A stretch of DNA of 20,052 bases, taken from positions 1-20,052 of the forward strand of contig CAUHML010000054.1 of the NCBI GenBank assembly GCA_959606905.1, written 5' to 3'. A model generated the notes under the pieces. That model saw only the letters and a list, made by a program, of their open reading frames with translations. It did not search any database and was not told the origin of the DNA. How positions within the stretch are numbered: position 1 is the stretch's first letter; the number at the start of each line of letters is the position of its first letter. Source of the DNA: an uncultured Bacteroides sp. Its GTDB lineage: Bacteria > Bacteroidota > Bacteroidia > Bacteroidales > Bacteroidaceae. Positions 8,312 to 17,062 of this stretch are shown piece after piece. Made by a program: the position numbers and the translations under genes.

Positions 8312-8319
8312 CAAAGGTA
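8312..8319 (-). promoter_or_regulatory. Bacteroidetes -7 box for the head-gene unit
   Basis: TACCTTTG on the minus strand matches the Bacteroides -7 consensus TAnnTTTG exactly. It ends 18 nt before the ATG of the protease gene. No TTTG-type -33 element is seen at the usual spacing, suggesting that an activator is needed. The following bases (CTTC) also match the copy at 19639-19650, giving TACCTTYGYTTC overall. Confidence 0.6.
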
Positions 8320-8360
8320 AAAAACGGTATATGGCTATAAGAATTTCAGAACACAATAGC

Positions 8361-8379
8361 ACTGACACGCTTTGTCAGT
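8361..8379. promoter_or_regulatory. Inverted repeat, probable operator of the head-gene promoter
   Basis: Perfect 7-bp arms: ACTGACA, spacer CGCTT, TGTCAGT. It lies 41 nt upstream of the -7 box at 8312-8319 and just after the terminator of the preceding unit. A near copy lies at 19692-19710 with identical distance to its own -7 box. The stem is too short and lacks a U-tract for a good terminator, so a protein-binding site is the better reading. Its centre would be at about -65 relative to a start site just past the -7 box. Confidence 0.6.
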
Positions 8380-8415
8380 AAAAAAATAAGGGGAAGAATA
8401 ATCTTCCCCCTTATT
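8380..8415 (-). terminator. Intrinsic terminator of the packaging/tail unit
   Basis: Arms 8385-8397 and 8402-8415 pair with one bulged C and a 4-nt loop; the stem is rich in G:C (GGGG/CCCC). On the minus strand it is followed by seven T residues (8386-8380). The stem overlaps the TAA stop codon of the 78-aa gene (8411-8413). This is a textbook rho-independent terminator and cuts the structural genes into two transcription units. Confidence 0.85.
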
Positions 8416-8647
8416 GAATTGAAACGTCAACGGACAACCTGTCAATGACTCTATAGATGGTCCTTTCTGAAATGCTGTATTCATCTGCCAGGTACTGCAT
8501 GATATATGCCTTTTTATGACCTTCAGCCGTAAGACGGGTGTAGTCTTTATACATTTCTAGGTATTTAATATCTGATGCATCTAATGACATTTCAGACATT
8601 ATCCTAAGAGTGTTCCTGTTTATATATAATAGTTCGTATGCTTTCAT
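8411..8647 (-). CDS. Small helix-turn-helix protein, putative phage transcription regulator
   Basis: A 78-aa protein. Residues ~46-68 (KAYIMQYLADEYSISERTIYRVI) form a convincing helix-turn-helix: a first helix ending YLADEY, a turn with S-I-S, and a recognition helix ERTIYRVI. The arrangement resembles the C-terminal HTH of Mor/C-type phage late activators, but the protein is shorter and lacks their dimerisation part, so assignment to that family is only a possibility. It overlaps the tape measure stop by ATGA, so it is made with the tail genes, and its stop codon is inside the terminator. The next promoter downstream bears an inverted repeat. It could bind there as activator of head genes or as repressor of both units (inference). 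It could also be a terminase-like DNA-binding protein. Confidence 0.75.
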   Translation of the reverse strand: MKAYELLYINRNTLRIMSEMSLDASDIKYLEMYKDYTRLTAEGHKKAYIMQYLADEYSISERTIYRVIDRLSVDVSIQ

Positions 8648-11286
8648 AAACTACCGCTTTCTTCTATGTATTTAATTCTATTCGCAACTGAAGTAAACTC
8701 TTCTACAGAAACGACAGGGGCAGGAGCCATCATCATTCCTTTGGCGACTGCTCTGGCCAGCATATCTTCGCCTAAAGTTTGATTATTCGTTGCTGTTACA
8801 TTAATAGGTACACCTCCACCCATCATATTGAAGGATGATAGGATAGGGGCGAACATGGACGTAGCTTTGGCGGTTATAACGGATTCTCCATTCGACAACT
8901 GTGCCGGAATACTGTCGCTCGTTCCTGTCCCCGGTCCTGTAACCAAACCACCTTCTGCAAATTTAGCACTTTTTACTATCTTAACAGCATTTGCAATGTT
9001 AGAAAGGATTGTTGCAATACCTGATGCCATTGTAGCTATACCAAGAATACCTTTCCCTGATTCAGCGGATACCATTTTTGCGATCGCCTTACCTGAATTG
9101 ATGGCGATCTCTGCCAAAGCCAACATTTTGCTTGCCATAGCAAATCCTCTGTCAGACTCCCCAATTTGTTCTGTGAGAGCTACAAGGCCATTTGTCACCT
9201 GTTCCATTGCTTCATATTTAGCTTGTTCTATTTCAATCTCCTTATCGCTCAGTTCTTTTTTGGATTCCAGATAAGCATTCTGTGCTTCCAGCTTGCGAAG
9301 ATTAAATGCTTCTATACTTTCACCTTCCATTTGCTGCAGGCTATCGAGCTCGGCTTTCTTTTGTTCCATCCTTATACGAAGAATTTCCTCTTCGTTATCA
9401 TATGCTTGTGCGATTTCCGTTTCAAAGCGTATGCGCATGGCTTCCTGTTGCTTGTTGATAATATCCTGCTCATGGGCGGCTATAAGTTCATCCATTTGAG
9501 TGTTATATTTAGTTTTGATGGCAAGTTTCATTTTTTCGGTCTGTTCTGTGCTGGAGAGTTCCGCCTCGTATTGTGCCTGTAATTGTTGTATCTTTAACTG
9601 ATACTCCTGCTCGCTGCCTTCCTTGACCGATTCCAATTGCAGGGATATCATTTTTAAACGGTTCTCCAGTTCTTTTTTCAGCTCCTCATCGGACAACTTG
9701 CTAAGCTCCATAGATTTTTGTTGTTCCAAAGCCTTTATTTTGGCGTTGATGGCTTCACGAGCCTTGGCGGTAAGGTTCTCTTCTTGCTTTAAACTGATTT
9801 GCAAATCCTCAATCTGCCGGGAATAGTTCAATTCAATCTCTTTCCGTGCTTGTTCTCTCTTGTCTTTCACTAAGGCAAGCATAGCATCTTCTGCTGCCCT
9901 TACTGCTTCCAGTTCTGTTTGCTTTGCTTCCTTTGCTTTGTCTGCACCTTCCTGGCGGATAGAGTTTAGGGTGTTTTGCTGCTCTGTCTGACGGGTGTAA
10001 CTGCTTTCTTCCAATTCACTTAATCTGTTTACTTCTTCGCTTAATTTCCTAAGGTCATCAATAGTGCTTTCCGATATACCGATTTTTCCAATAGCTTCAT
10101 CTGCTGTAATTGCTCCTTTTTGCATGTCCTCAATGGTCTTAAGGGCTTCCTTTGTTACTTTAGTATATCCGAGCATATTGGCAATTCTTGCTTTCGCTAA
10201 GTCTGTTTGGATTTTTAAGTCCTCCTTTTCCATTGCTGCAGCTTTTTCCGCAGCTTTGATACGTTCCTGTGTGGACAGGGTCTGGTCGTCAGCAGCTTTT
10301 TTCAGCTTCTCAATTTCAGCTCGGTTAGCGGCACGTGACATGGACAGCATGACTTCCCTCTTGTCTATCTCATTCAAGACTTCTGCCAGCTTCCACGCCT
10401 GTTTGGTTTCATTGACTATTTCATCACCGATACCAGCGAATATGGATTTGGCATCATTCCCCGCCTGTTTGAAGTTCCCGGTAAACAGATTCACTAAAGC
10501 ACTTCCCAACTTGCCTGCCCGGTCTATTAAGACATTTACTGTGGCACCCAGAGCCCCCATTATTTTATTGGCTGCTTCCACGCCCTTCTGTGTTTTGGTG
10601 AACCATGATACCAAAGATCCTAAAGCTACAATTAATACTCCAATACCAGTTCCAAGTAGAGCAACTTTCAACAGTTTCAAAACTTTAATCCAGCCGGTTG
10701 TGGTGGTCGAAACAGTAAGCATTTCTGTTTTTACTCCAGACAAATAATTTCTTACTCCACCCAAGGAGGTCACCATTACATTTATCTGCTGCACGAACGG
10801 GATATTGGCATTGGCGGCTTCCATTATAGCTTCCTTGTAATTGCCAACATTTCGGTAATACCGCTGTGTCCCTTCTTCAGCGCCCTTTAGAGCATCAGTA
10901 ACCTCATTAATCTTGTTTTTCAATTCTGTGCCGCTAGCACCTTTACGTTCCGCTTCGGATAAAGCATCGTATTCAGCCGTTAGGTTTGACAGTTTGGCAC
11001 GGAGAGAAACAAGGCTGTTTTCTTGTGCCTTCTCCTGCTTGAGCTGATTTTGCATTGTTTTCGTTATAACACGTATCGAATCATTACAGTCGTTGATATA
11101 GGCTTTAGATGCCGCCATTTCTTCATTGTACTGCTGCCTTTTTATGTCTCCAGCCTTTAACTGTTCCTTCAGTTTCGCCTCTGCTTCTTTGGCTTTGTCG
11201 ATTTTTGTCTGATACTCGGCTATAGCTTTGATAGCCTCATTATAATTCACTTTGATATCAAGTATCTTTTCTACTTTGTCTGCCAT
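8644..11286 (-). CDS. Tail tape measure protein
   Basis: An 880-aa protein that sets tail length and passes through the tail tube at infection. It has the expected makeup: long charged coiled coils (about residues 1-135 and 330-715, rich in K, E, Q and A), a hydrophobic segment about 204-228 (LLGTGIGVLIVALGSLVSWF), a second Ala/Ile-rich hydrophobic part about 719-775, and the C-terminal signature GGLVTGPGTGTSDSIPAQL (about 777-796) that recurs in tape measure proteins. By the usual rule of about 0.15 nm per residue the tail would be roughly 130 nm long. It lies 4 nt after the 642-aa gene. No peptidase or lysozyme domain is evident within it. Confidence 0.93.
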   Translation of the reverse strand: MADKVEKILDIKVNYNEAIKAIAEYQTKIDKAKEAEAKLKEQLKAGDIKRQQYNEEMAASKAYINDCNDSIRVITKTMQNQLKQEKAQENSLVSLRAKLSNLTAEYDALSEAERKGASGTELKNKINEVTDALKGAEEGTQRYYRNVGNYKEAIMEAANANIPFVQQINVMVTSLGGVRNYLSGVKTEMLTVSTTTTGWIKVLKLLKVALLGTGIGVLIVALGSLVSWFTKTQKGVEAANKIMGALGATVNVLIDRAGKLGSALVNLFTGNFKQAGNDAKSIFAGIGDEIVNETKQAWKLAEVLNEIDKREVMLSMSRAANRAEIEKLKKAADDQTLSTQERIKAAEKAAAMEKEDLKIQTDLAKARIANMLGYTKVTKEALKTIEDMQKGAITADEAIGKIGISESTIDDLRKLSEEVNRLSELEESSYTRQTEQQNTLNSIRQEGADKAKEAKQTELEAVRAAEDAMLALVKDKREQARKEIELNYSRQIEDLQISLKQEENLTAKAREAINAKIKALEQQKSMELSKLSDEELKKELENRLKMISLQLESVKEGSEQEYQLKIQQLQAQYEAELSSTEQTEKMKLAIKTKYNTQMDELIAAHEQDIINKQQEAMRIRFETEIAQAYDNEEEILRIRMEQKKAELDSLQQMEGESIEAFNLRKLEAQNAYLESKKELSDKEIEIEQAKYEAMEQVTNGLVALTEQIGESDRGFAMASKMLALAEIAINSGKAIAKMVSAESGKGILGIATMASGIATILSNIANAVKIVKSAKFAEGGLVTGPGTGTSDSIPAQLSNGESVITAKATSMFAPILSSFNMMGGGVPINVTATNNQTLGEDMLARAVAKGMMMAPAPVVSVEEFTSVANRIKYIEESGSL

Positions 11287-11290
11287 AATT

Positions 11291-13219
11291 TTAGATGTCT
11301 AATTGTAATAATTCAACATTTGCTATTCCTGTATTTTCTGCTGTAACGGATAGAATTGCATAATATTTCCCATATTGGGCCAGATATGCTGGAGTGGTCA
11401 TATCTAAGTCTCTCAAGTCTTTTTCTGTTATTTCTATTTTTTCTTTAATGATTTTGGGGGTATACACTGCATTTTGAAAGCTTGTGTAGAATCTTTTTAT
11501 GATATCTGTGAACGACAATTGTGTGAAGGTTCCATTTGATAGACCTCCATTGTTTTCCTCGAGAAGTATTCTTGGTTGAACTTTTTGCAGTTCAGCCTTT
11601 CCCTCTCCGTCATATTTGTACAATCGTATGAATGCTGTAATTCCTCTCATGTCGCATCCTGCAAATTTCAACTCTGCCATTTCTCTAGACTTCTCTAATG
11701 AGCTGATCAAGCAAGTAATTTCTCCACTGTAGTTGCCTTTTACCGTATCATCGTCTTTGTATTTAAGTATATTTCTTTGTGCAAAGCCATCGATAGTGAA
11801 TTTCATTTCTTTAGGCTTGTTGGCCATATACGATGCTATTACCCGTCTAGTCCAATTGTACGCTTGTTCTTTTTTCTTTATGATATCATCGACAGACATA
11901 AATCTTATAATGTTCGTGCCTTCAATAGGATATGCAAATACGCCTAGCATGGTAGATATTGCTTTAATAAAATCAAGCTGTGTCATATCTGGCAAATTTG
12001 GTATAATGGGGTAATGACCATTCCCGTTAAGAATACTTTCGTCTGGTTGCTTGGGCGATACAAGGCTGTTTTCCATTCTTAGATTTATGATTCCATCTAC
12101 ACCGTTTGATACGTCTGCAATAAATCCGATATTTGTGAATCCAAACCGGATATCTGTACCTTTGTTTACTGAGTCAGACTCTACACCTTCGAACTCAAAC
12201 GTAATATTGTAAGAGTTTCCTCCATTGCTTATTATATCCGTATATCCTATGTTGAATATTTCATTGTTCTCTCCGTTCTCAATATAATAAGCTATCATGG
12301 CTGCATTGCTGGGATAGAAAGAAGTTAAAGTATGTATTGATACTTTGCCTGAAGCATTGAGCTTTATGGAGTTTCCTTTTGTCTTTATTCCACTAATGAA
12401 TGTGCCTTCGCTTAGCGAGCTTTTATTTACCGTTCCATAATATGATGAATATTCTTTGTTTTCGAAGTAAAGTTCAATAGGCCCGGTTCCTTGGTTAAGG
12501 TAATATTTTGCATTCAACCACAGTTCATTCTTTTGAGAGAATTCCAACCCGTCATTTCTTGTCAGCAATGGGATAAACAGCTTGTTCAAGACTGCTTGCT
12601 GTTCACTTGGAAAAATGAATATCACATCATTATCAAGTGATATATGTTCTAAAATCCATGTTGCTTTAACTGCCGGATGATAGGGTAAGTCTTTATCGGC
12701 TGAACGTATATTGTAATTTACTTTTGGGAAAAAGAAATCTCCATGACTATCATATTGGCTTACGTTCTTTCCGCTATTCCATTCGATGTAATAATCAGGA
12801 AATGGATCATTCCCTTGGCTTTCATAATGCCAACGTTCTTTTAAATCTTGCAGTTTTTTTTCTTCATTGGCAATACTTGAAAATTGTGTTGCGTTTCCCC
12901 ATATTAATGCGGTTTCAAACACATCAGACGTGCCTATCAAGTATATTTTTGCCCCTTTGATAATTTCTACTCCGTTTCTTATGTATCTAGCGTCAAGGTA
13001 AAATGAAGCAACGGAATATTGGCAGGATGGCAGGTCTGCGTGAAGAAATGCAGACTGATTCCTCACTGTGTTTGGAAGTTTAATAGTGTAGCTTGTGTTA
13101 CTTACAATTTTGCCTATATCGGTGAATATATTATTCTTGTATTTTAATGTGATATTGGTGCTGTCATCCATATCTACTAATTTGTTGTTGGCACCGACAT
13201 ATAATAATTCATTTCTCAT
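11291..13219 (-). CDS. Tail-tip/baseplate-like structural protein (642 aa)
   Basis: A 642-aa beta-rich protein next to the tape measure gene. The N-terminal part has TIKLPNTVRNQSAF and a strand-rich domain, the kind of start found in hub or distal tail proteins of Bacteroides phages (recollection). Later come DMTQLDFIKAISTMLGVFAYPIEG, reminiscent of tail-associated hub proteins where a similar helix precedes a barrel, and RFMSVDDIIKKKEQAYNWT. Its start overlaps the preceding gene by ATGA. By eye it is more AT-rich than its neighbours. It probably forms part of the tail tip together with the 363-aa protein, though in most siphophages such genes follow rather than precede the tape measure gene. 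Confidence 0.6.
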   Translation of the reverse strand: MRNELLYVGANNKLVDMDDSTNITLKYKNNIFTDIGKIVSNTSYTIKLPNTVRNQSAFLHADLPSCQYSVASFYLDARYIRNGVEIIKGAKIYLIGTSDVFETALIWGNATQFSSIANEEKKLQDLKERWHYESQGNDPFPDYYIEWNSGKNVSQYDSHGDFFFPKVNYNIRSADKDLPYHPAVKATWILEHISLDNDVIFIFPSEQQAVLNKLFIPLLTRNDGLEFSQKNELWLNAKYYLNQGTGPIELYFENKEYSSYYGTVNKSSLSEGTFISGIKTKGNSIKLNASGKVSIHTLTSFYPSNAAMIAYYIENGENNEIFNIGYTDIISNGGNSYNITFEFEGVESDSVNKGTDIRFGFTNIGFIADVSNGVDGIINLRMENSLVSPKQPDESILNGNGHYPIIPNLPDMTQLDFIKAISTMLGVFAYPIEGTNIIRFMSVDDIIKKKEQAYNWTRRVIASYMANKPKEMKFTIDGFAQRNILKYKDDDTVKGNYSGEITCLISSLEKSREMAELKFAGCDMRGITAFIRLYKYDGEGKAELQKVQPRILLEENNGGLSNGTFTQLSFTDIIKRFYTSFQNAVYTPKIIKEKIEITEKDLRDLDMTTPAYLAQYGKYYAILSVTAENTGIANVELLQLDI

Positions 13220-14307
13220 AAGCTCTGCACGTTAGTTTCAGGTAATATAATGTTCGCTTCAAAGTCTTGCAGTGATACCCGCTGTTTGACGAAATTTCCC
13301 ACAGACACATTTACGGCCATCCATCTGGCGTTACCGTTATCATCATAGCCCATGAACATATCAACAACAGGAGATGTGGCCATTTGGTAAAGGAAGTCAT
13401 AAGTTATGCTGTCTATTAATGGAGCGCATACGGGAAGTGTCGTTTCTTCCATTTTCCTTTGCTTTCGTCCGCTACCTCCATGGTATCCGTTCTTGTAACT
13501 GTAATCCTGCATATTGTTTCTGATGAACTCTCCGTCATTGGATACCTGCGAAGTCTCGTTTCCTTGCATGAATAGCCAGTAACACCACATTCCATGGCGG
13601 TTGATCCATCTCAAGTATATTCCACAGTCTGAATTGTCAACCTTACAAGTGATCTTTGTGGCCATATTGAGCAGCCCTCGGAAGGTGAAATCAAAGGTGT
13701 GGTCAAAAACAGATGCTGCCGTATTACTTCCAGGTAGATAAAATTCCACCCTGTCTGAAGCATCTATTCCAGCAAGAATGATATTCCATGCATTTTGTCC
13801 TGATAATGCGATAGGGGAGCTTTCGGAACCATCTATAGTTACTTTTACATTCCCTGATGTTGCAGAGTATAAGCCTACAGAGAATGGGTAGTTTTTGAAC
13901 CATGTCAGCACTCGGCTTCCATTATACTGCTCTCCAACCTTACTGGCTCCCCACAATATGAATACGTTGAACTGGAAGCTGTTTTCAAGTGTTCCTGATT
14001 CGTTATACATATCAAGCTCTATGCTAAACAGACGTCCTAACTTACTATCTTCGGCGTGAGTTGACTTGTAATCGACTTCTCTGTATTCGTCAAAATAGCT
14101 CTGCGTATAGAATGATAGGTCAAAGAAGCAGGAACCACCGAACGTCGCTCTGTTCTCTCTGTCTGATGTGGCTGTGGTGGTGTCCGTTACCGTTGCAGTA
14201 ACAGATTGATAGTTTCCGCCAAGGATATTTATTATCACAGGATTAAAGCAGAATCCTATTTGGTCAGGATATTCAATTGTTGTATTATCTATCGTATGTG
14301 TTCTCAT
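13216..14307 (-). CDS. Tail structural protein, possibly distal tail (363 aa)
   Basis: A 363-aa protein with many beta-strand patterns and no catalytic motif. Notable are TATVTDTTTATSDRENRATFGGSCFFDLS near the N-terminus, an aromatic-rich block IYLRWINRHGMWCYWLF in the middle, and a C-terminal part ending FVKQRVSLQDFEANIILPE. The 'LRW.N..G....' type block is known to me from tail proteins of Bacteroides prophages. It overlaps the upstream gp10-like gene by 23 nt and the downstream 642-aa gene by 4 nt, so the three are probably translated together. A distal-tail or ring protein is most likely; I cannot separate these options from sequence alone. Confidence 0.6.
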   Translation of the reverse strand: MRTHTIDNTTIEYPDQIGFCFNPVIINILGGNYQSVTATVTDTTTATSDRENRATFGGSCFFDLSFYTQSYFDEYREVDYKSTHAEDSKLGRLFSIELDMYNESGTLENSFQFNVFILWGASKVGEQYNGSRVLTWFKNYPFSVGLYSATSGNVKVTIDGSESSPIALSGQNAWNIILAGIDASDRVEFYLPGSNTAASVFDHTFDFTFRGLLNMATKITCKVDNSDCGIYLRWINRHGMWCYWLFMQGNETSQVSNDGEFIRNNMQDYSYKNGYHGGSGRKQRKMEETTLPVCAPLIDSITYDFLYQMATSPVVDMFMGYDDNGNARWMAVNVSVGNFVKQRVSLQDFEANIILPETNVQSL

Positions 14308-14767
14308 TGTCGAAATTCAGATTTATATGTTCAACTTCTGTTTCATATATAGCCGATACCCTGCTAGCTATATTGTCCACGGTATTTTCTAGATCACGGG
14401 AATAGATTTCCTCATGTTTTCTGTTTCGGTATAGTTCCGTTCCTTCCTTGGCTATCTTTCTAGCGACAAGGTAGGCGAAGGAATCGGGCTTCTTTACTTG
14501 TATACCCTTATCTTCCACCCATTGGCGGATAATCTTGTAAAATCCTTTCGGAACTTTCCCTGGCCCACGTCCGGTTTCTAGTACTGCGAATGCCTGCCTG
14601 CCCCACAAAACGCCTCCGTCCTCCGACATTTCTACTTTCAGACTGCCCTTTGTCCTTCCACTGGCTACTTGTCCGGCTGCTTCATGGTTGGCTATAATTC
14701 GCTTGCGTAACGCTTCCAGCTCTTCACCTATTATCCTTAGGGTTCCGGCTTTAGTTTCTGCTGCCAT
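14285..14767 (-). CDS. HK97 gp10-like tail completion protein (160 aa)
   Basis: A 160-aa protein resembling gp10/virion morphogenesis-type tail completion proteins, which cap the tail at the neck. Evidence: an N-terminal helix (LRIIGEELEALRKRIIANHE), a strand region with VLWGRQAFAVLETGRGPGKVP, then FYKIIRQWVEDKGI and FAYLVARKIAKEGTELYR, the order typical of that family. I start at ATG 14767; a TTG two codons upstream (14773) is possible but weaker. It overlaps the upstream gene by 17 nt and the downstream one by 23 nt. The C-terminus is acidic (EVEHINLNFDNENTYDR). Confidence 0.7.
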   Translation of the reverse strand: MAAETKAGTLRIIGEELEALRKRIIANHEAAGQVASGRTKGSLKVEMSEDGGVLWGRQAFAVLETGRGPGKVPKGFYKIIRQWVEDKGIQVKKPDSFAYLVARKIAKEGTELYRNRKHEEIYSRDLENTVDNIASRVSAIYETEVEHINLNFDNENTYDR

Positions 14768-15215
14768 ATACAATCTCTTTCACGCTCTTGTTGCAAATAA
14801 CAGTACCCATTATCTCTTCTAACTTAAGTTGGATAACTATTCCGGTTACATTAACATCCAGCTTGTCATAGAAAACAGAATAAGGGATATCTCCTGATAT
14901 TTCTTTGAACATCCCACTCCTGTTCAATAGCAATATGAATTCTTTGGCTTTATTCTTGCATCCTTCTATCACTGCATCATTTTCTGTGCCATCAAAATCG
15001 AACTTGGTTTTATCCATGAAGGCCATCATACAGTTAGGGCAGTCTCTTAACTGCTGTCTGCCTAGATTAAAAGTTCCGCTTACAGGAAGGAGATTAAGCA
15101 CTGCCGGCAATTTAATCTTGTCCAGTCTTATATTGGCTGTTTGCCAGTTGTCAAAAAGGTAACTTACACCCTCCATGGAGTCTACTATCTTTTTAATTTT
15201 TTGCTCTACCGTCAT
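14751..15215 (-). CDS. Probable neck/tail terminator-type protein (154 aa)
   Basis: A 154-aa protein with an N-terminal helix (VEQKIKKIVDSMEGVSYLFDNW), strands around KLPAVLNLLPVSGTFNLG, a two-Cys element LRDCPNCMMAFMDKT, a helix KNKAKEFILLLNRSG and a final strand part VTGIVIQLKLEEIMGTVIC. A helix packed on a small sheet of this size is the usual design of tail terminator or completion proteins, and its place just before the gp10-like gene agrees. No direct family match is claimed. ATGA overlap joins it to the 178-aa gene. Confidence 0.6.
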   Translation of the reverse strand: MTVEQKIKKIVDSMEGVSYLFDNWQTANIRLDKIKLPAVLNLLPVSGTFNLGRQQLRDCPNCMMAFMDKTKFDFDGTENDAVIEGCKNKAKEFILLLNRSGMFKEISGDIPYSVFYDKLDVNVTGIVIQLKLEEIMGTVICNKSVKEIVYGSRN

Positions 15216-15748
15216 TTCTTCTTACTTAATATGTTTCTTAATCTACGTTCGAATCTTACTCTTTTGGCGTCCATGTCAAGACATTTATATACTCTGACCC
15301 ATGGCACGCTGTCTACTTCTGCATGATCAGTGATACCCATGCGCTGCGCATAGTAATCAATCATGCCGAAAGGTCCAAAATTTAGCAATTCGGATCCTGC
15401 TTGCTTCTCTTCGGGTGTGGGTGGTACATTAGTCGACGCGAATAGTTTATTTATTCGTTCAACTTCTTTGGCCACCCATTGTACGAATCCCAGTACATCG
15501 CTAGCTGGAAGTTGGGATATATAACGTTTACTCAGCCCCATCAGTACAGTACAGGGAACGAACAATATATCGTGTTCTGTTTCGATGGATTGCAGTTGCA
15601 TCAGTTCTCCCATATTTATGTCGTTTAGGGTATCTGGTGTCTTATACTGCCCTAGTTGATAAGGTTTTCTCAGTTCATCCAACTTGGTTCTAATGACCTC
15701 GGGTTCGGTGGCAATGCTGCTTATTGTTAAAAATTCTTTTACTGTCAT
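15212..15748 (-). CDS. Unknown virion assembly protein, possibly tail assembly chaperone (178 aa)
   Basis: A 178-aa mostly helical protein. Features seen: TPDTLNDINMGELMQLQSIE, VPCTVLMGLSKRYISQLPASDVLGFVQW, a break with PTPEEKQAG, and a second helical half FGPFGMIDYYAQRMGITDHAEVDSVPWVRVYKCLDMD. Two helical halves with that middle and the 'FG..DYYA' start of the second resemble tail assembly chaperones of the G/GT type, which usually lie upstream of the tape measure gene; here several genes lie between. No slippery heptamer or alternative long frame is seen at its end, so no G/GT frameshift is apparent. It overlaps TerL and the 154-aa gene by ATGA junctions. The functional suggestion is weak. 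Confidence 0.55.
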   Translation of the reverse strand: MTVKEFLTISSIATEPEVIRTKLDELRKPYQLGQYKTPDTLNDINMGELMQLQSIETEHDILFVPCTVLMGLSKRYISQLPASDVLGFVQWVAKEVERINKLFASTNVPPTPEEKQAGSELLNFGPFGMIDYYAQRMGITDHAEVDSVPWVRVYKCLDMDAKRVRFERRLRNILSKKK

Positions 15749-17061
15749 ATCTTTCCTATTTTTGCTTTTGGTCGTTTTGGTGTTGGTTTGATACGGAATA
15801 TCATTGCCATTATCAGCATATCAAGGTAATCTGTGGAATGACCTAATATTTCTTTCATTTTTTCTTTGCTGATTATTCCTTTCTTCCGTGTGTCTGCATC
15901 AATATGTGCTTGTTTGAGAACTGACAATTCTTCAATGATCCGTTCTCGCTGTGCTTCCGTGCATACAATACGAAGCAATCGATTGTTAATCATCTCAGCC
16001 AGTTTGAAGGCACACTCTGATTTCAAATTGTCAAATTCAGGATTAATAGGTCGTGCTCCTCCATGAAACTCCTTGATACCGTTCAGATAGCTTTCAAGAT
16101 AGTTCCCCAATCCGTCAGAGTCCGCAATCATCTTACTACGAGGAATTGAGCATTCTATCATCATCCGCTTCAGGTCTGTTTCAATGGATTTTCCAGTACT
16201 GTATTCCTGATCCAGTTTGATAAAACACACATTCCCTTTCCAATGACCGGCGATAAATCTGTCTCGTCCCTTCATTGCAAGGTCTGCAGAACCGGTAGAT
16301 TCACCTGCAGGAGCAATGAACTCATTCGTGAACAAGTCACAGATAGCGTCGTAGTTACACAGGGCAGTCGGGTCATTATCATACTCCCAATTGCCGAAAT
16401 ATAGGCGTTCCTTTGTTACCCGGTCTTTTGTGTTTCGAAGACTTTCGATGTAGTCTTCTGTTGCCCAAGGATTATCCTGCACCAAAGCCTGGATAAATGC
16501 ATAAGGAGCTTGTAATTTGTCTTCTTTCCAGAGCTTGTAGAATTCACGGTATAGCCAGTTTTTCTTCGGGTTGCAGGTGATAAGTATCTTTCCGGGTACA
16601 TGATATACATCGTTCATGTGGCGGCCGATACGGGTTTTCAAGACTTCGAAGGCAAGGTAGTGCACTTCACCAGCTTCCTCTATCCATCCTCCTGTATATT
16701 CCTTAGACCCCAATCGTTCATACATCGGATCTTTCACCGGATAATACGTCAAGTCAATATAAACGATTTCACTTCCGTTGTCGAAGGCTATCCCTTCATT
16801 TGTTGTCTTGTATGCCGTGAAGCTGTGAGAAGATGCTACCTTATTGAAGGTCACGGTAACGGACTCACGGCTATCCTTCAAATTATTTCGGCCAACAAAC
16901 CAGCGAGTACCGGGAAGATAGTAGGCACATTGCATCAGCCATTCACAGCCTAGCCATGATTTACCACCACCTCCGGCACCACCATACAATAAAAATTTCG
17001 TTTTGCTGTCACGAAGAAAATTGTATGCCAATCGCTGTTTTAAGTTAATCTTTTGCTCCAT
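15745..17061 (-). CDS. terL: Terminase large subunit (packaging ATPase/nuclease)
   Basis: A 438-aa motor protein that pumps DNA into the prohead and cuts the concatemer. The ATPase half has Walker A GGAGGGGKS (residues 27-35), a Walker B-like WIEEAGEV (126-133; paired acids 128-129) and the coupling motif TCNPKKN (162-168). The C-terminal RNase H-like nuclease half has acidic residues at the expected places: Asp260 in GSADLAMKG, Asp314/316 in IADSDGLG and Asp411/414 in STDYLDML. All key residues appear intact and the length is usual, so the gene should be functional. It begins 1 nt after the small-subunit stop and overlaps the next gene by ATGA. Confidence 0.95.
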   Translation of the reverse strand: MEQKINLKQRLAYNFLRDSKTKFLLYGGAGGGGKSWLGCEWLMQCAYYLPGTRWFVGRNNLKDSRESVTVTFNKVASSHSFTAYKTTNEGIAFDNGSEIVYIDLTYYPVKDPMYERLGSKEYTGGWIEEAGEVHYLAFEVLKTRIGRHMNDVYHVPGKILITCNPKKNWLYREFYKLWKEDKLQAPYAFIQALVQDNPWATEDYIESLRNTKDRVTKERLYFGNWEYDNDPTALCNYDAICDLFTNEFIAPAGESTGSADLAMKGRDRFIAGHWKGNVCFIKLDQEYSTGKSIETDLKRMMIECSIPRSKMIADSDGLGNYLESYLNGIKEFHGGARPINPEFDNLKSECAFKLAEMINNRLLRIVCTEAQRERIIEELSVLKQAHIDADTRKKGIISKEKMKEILGHSTDYLDMLIMAMIFRIKPTPKRPKAKIGKI

Positions 17062-17062
17062 A

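Noticed and set aside
8294..8368. Upstream in-frame start (8368) that would add 25 residues to the protease
   Set aside because: The extension would cover the -7 box and part of the inverted repeat, and its residues are not protease-like; ATG 8293 begins a typical strand, MAKLYINKDI.
10064..10747. Long open frame (227 aa) on the plus strand inside the tape measure gene
   Set aside because: It is antisense to a well-supported gene and rich in Ser/Ala/Phe as expected from the opposite strand of a coiled-coil sequence; no neighbour or promoter supports it.
15212..15748. Search for a G/GT-type slippery site at the candidate chaperone
   Set aside because: No slippery heptamer followed by a long overlapping frame is seen; the next gene starts by a simple ATGA overlap.
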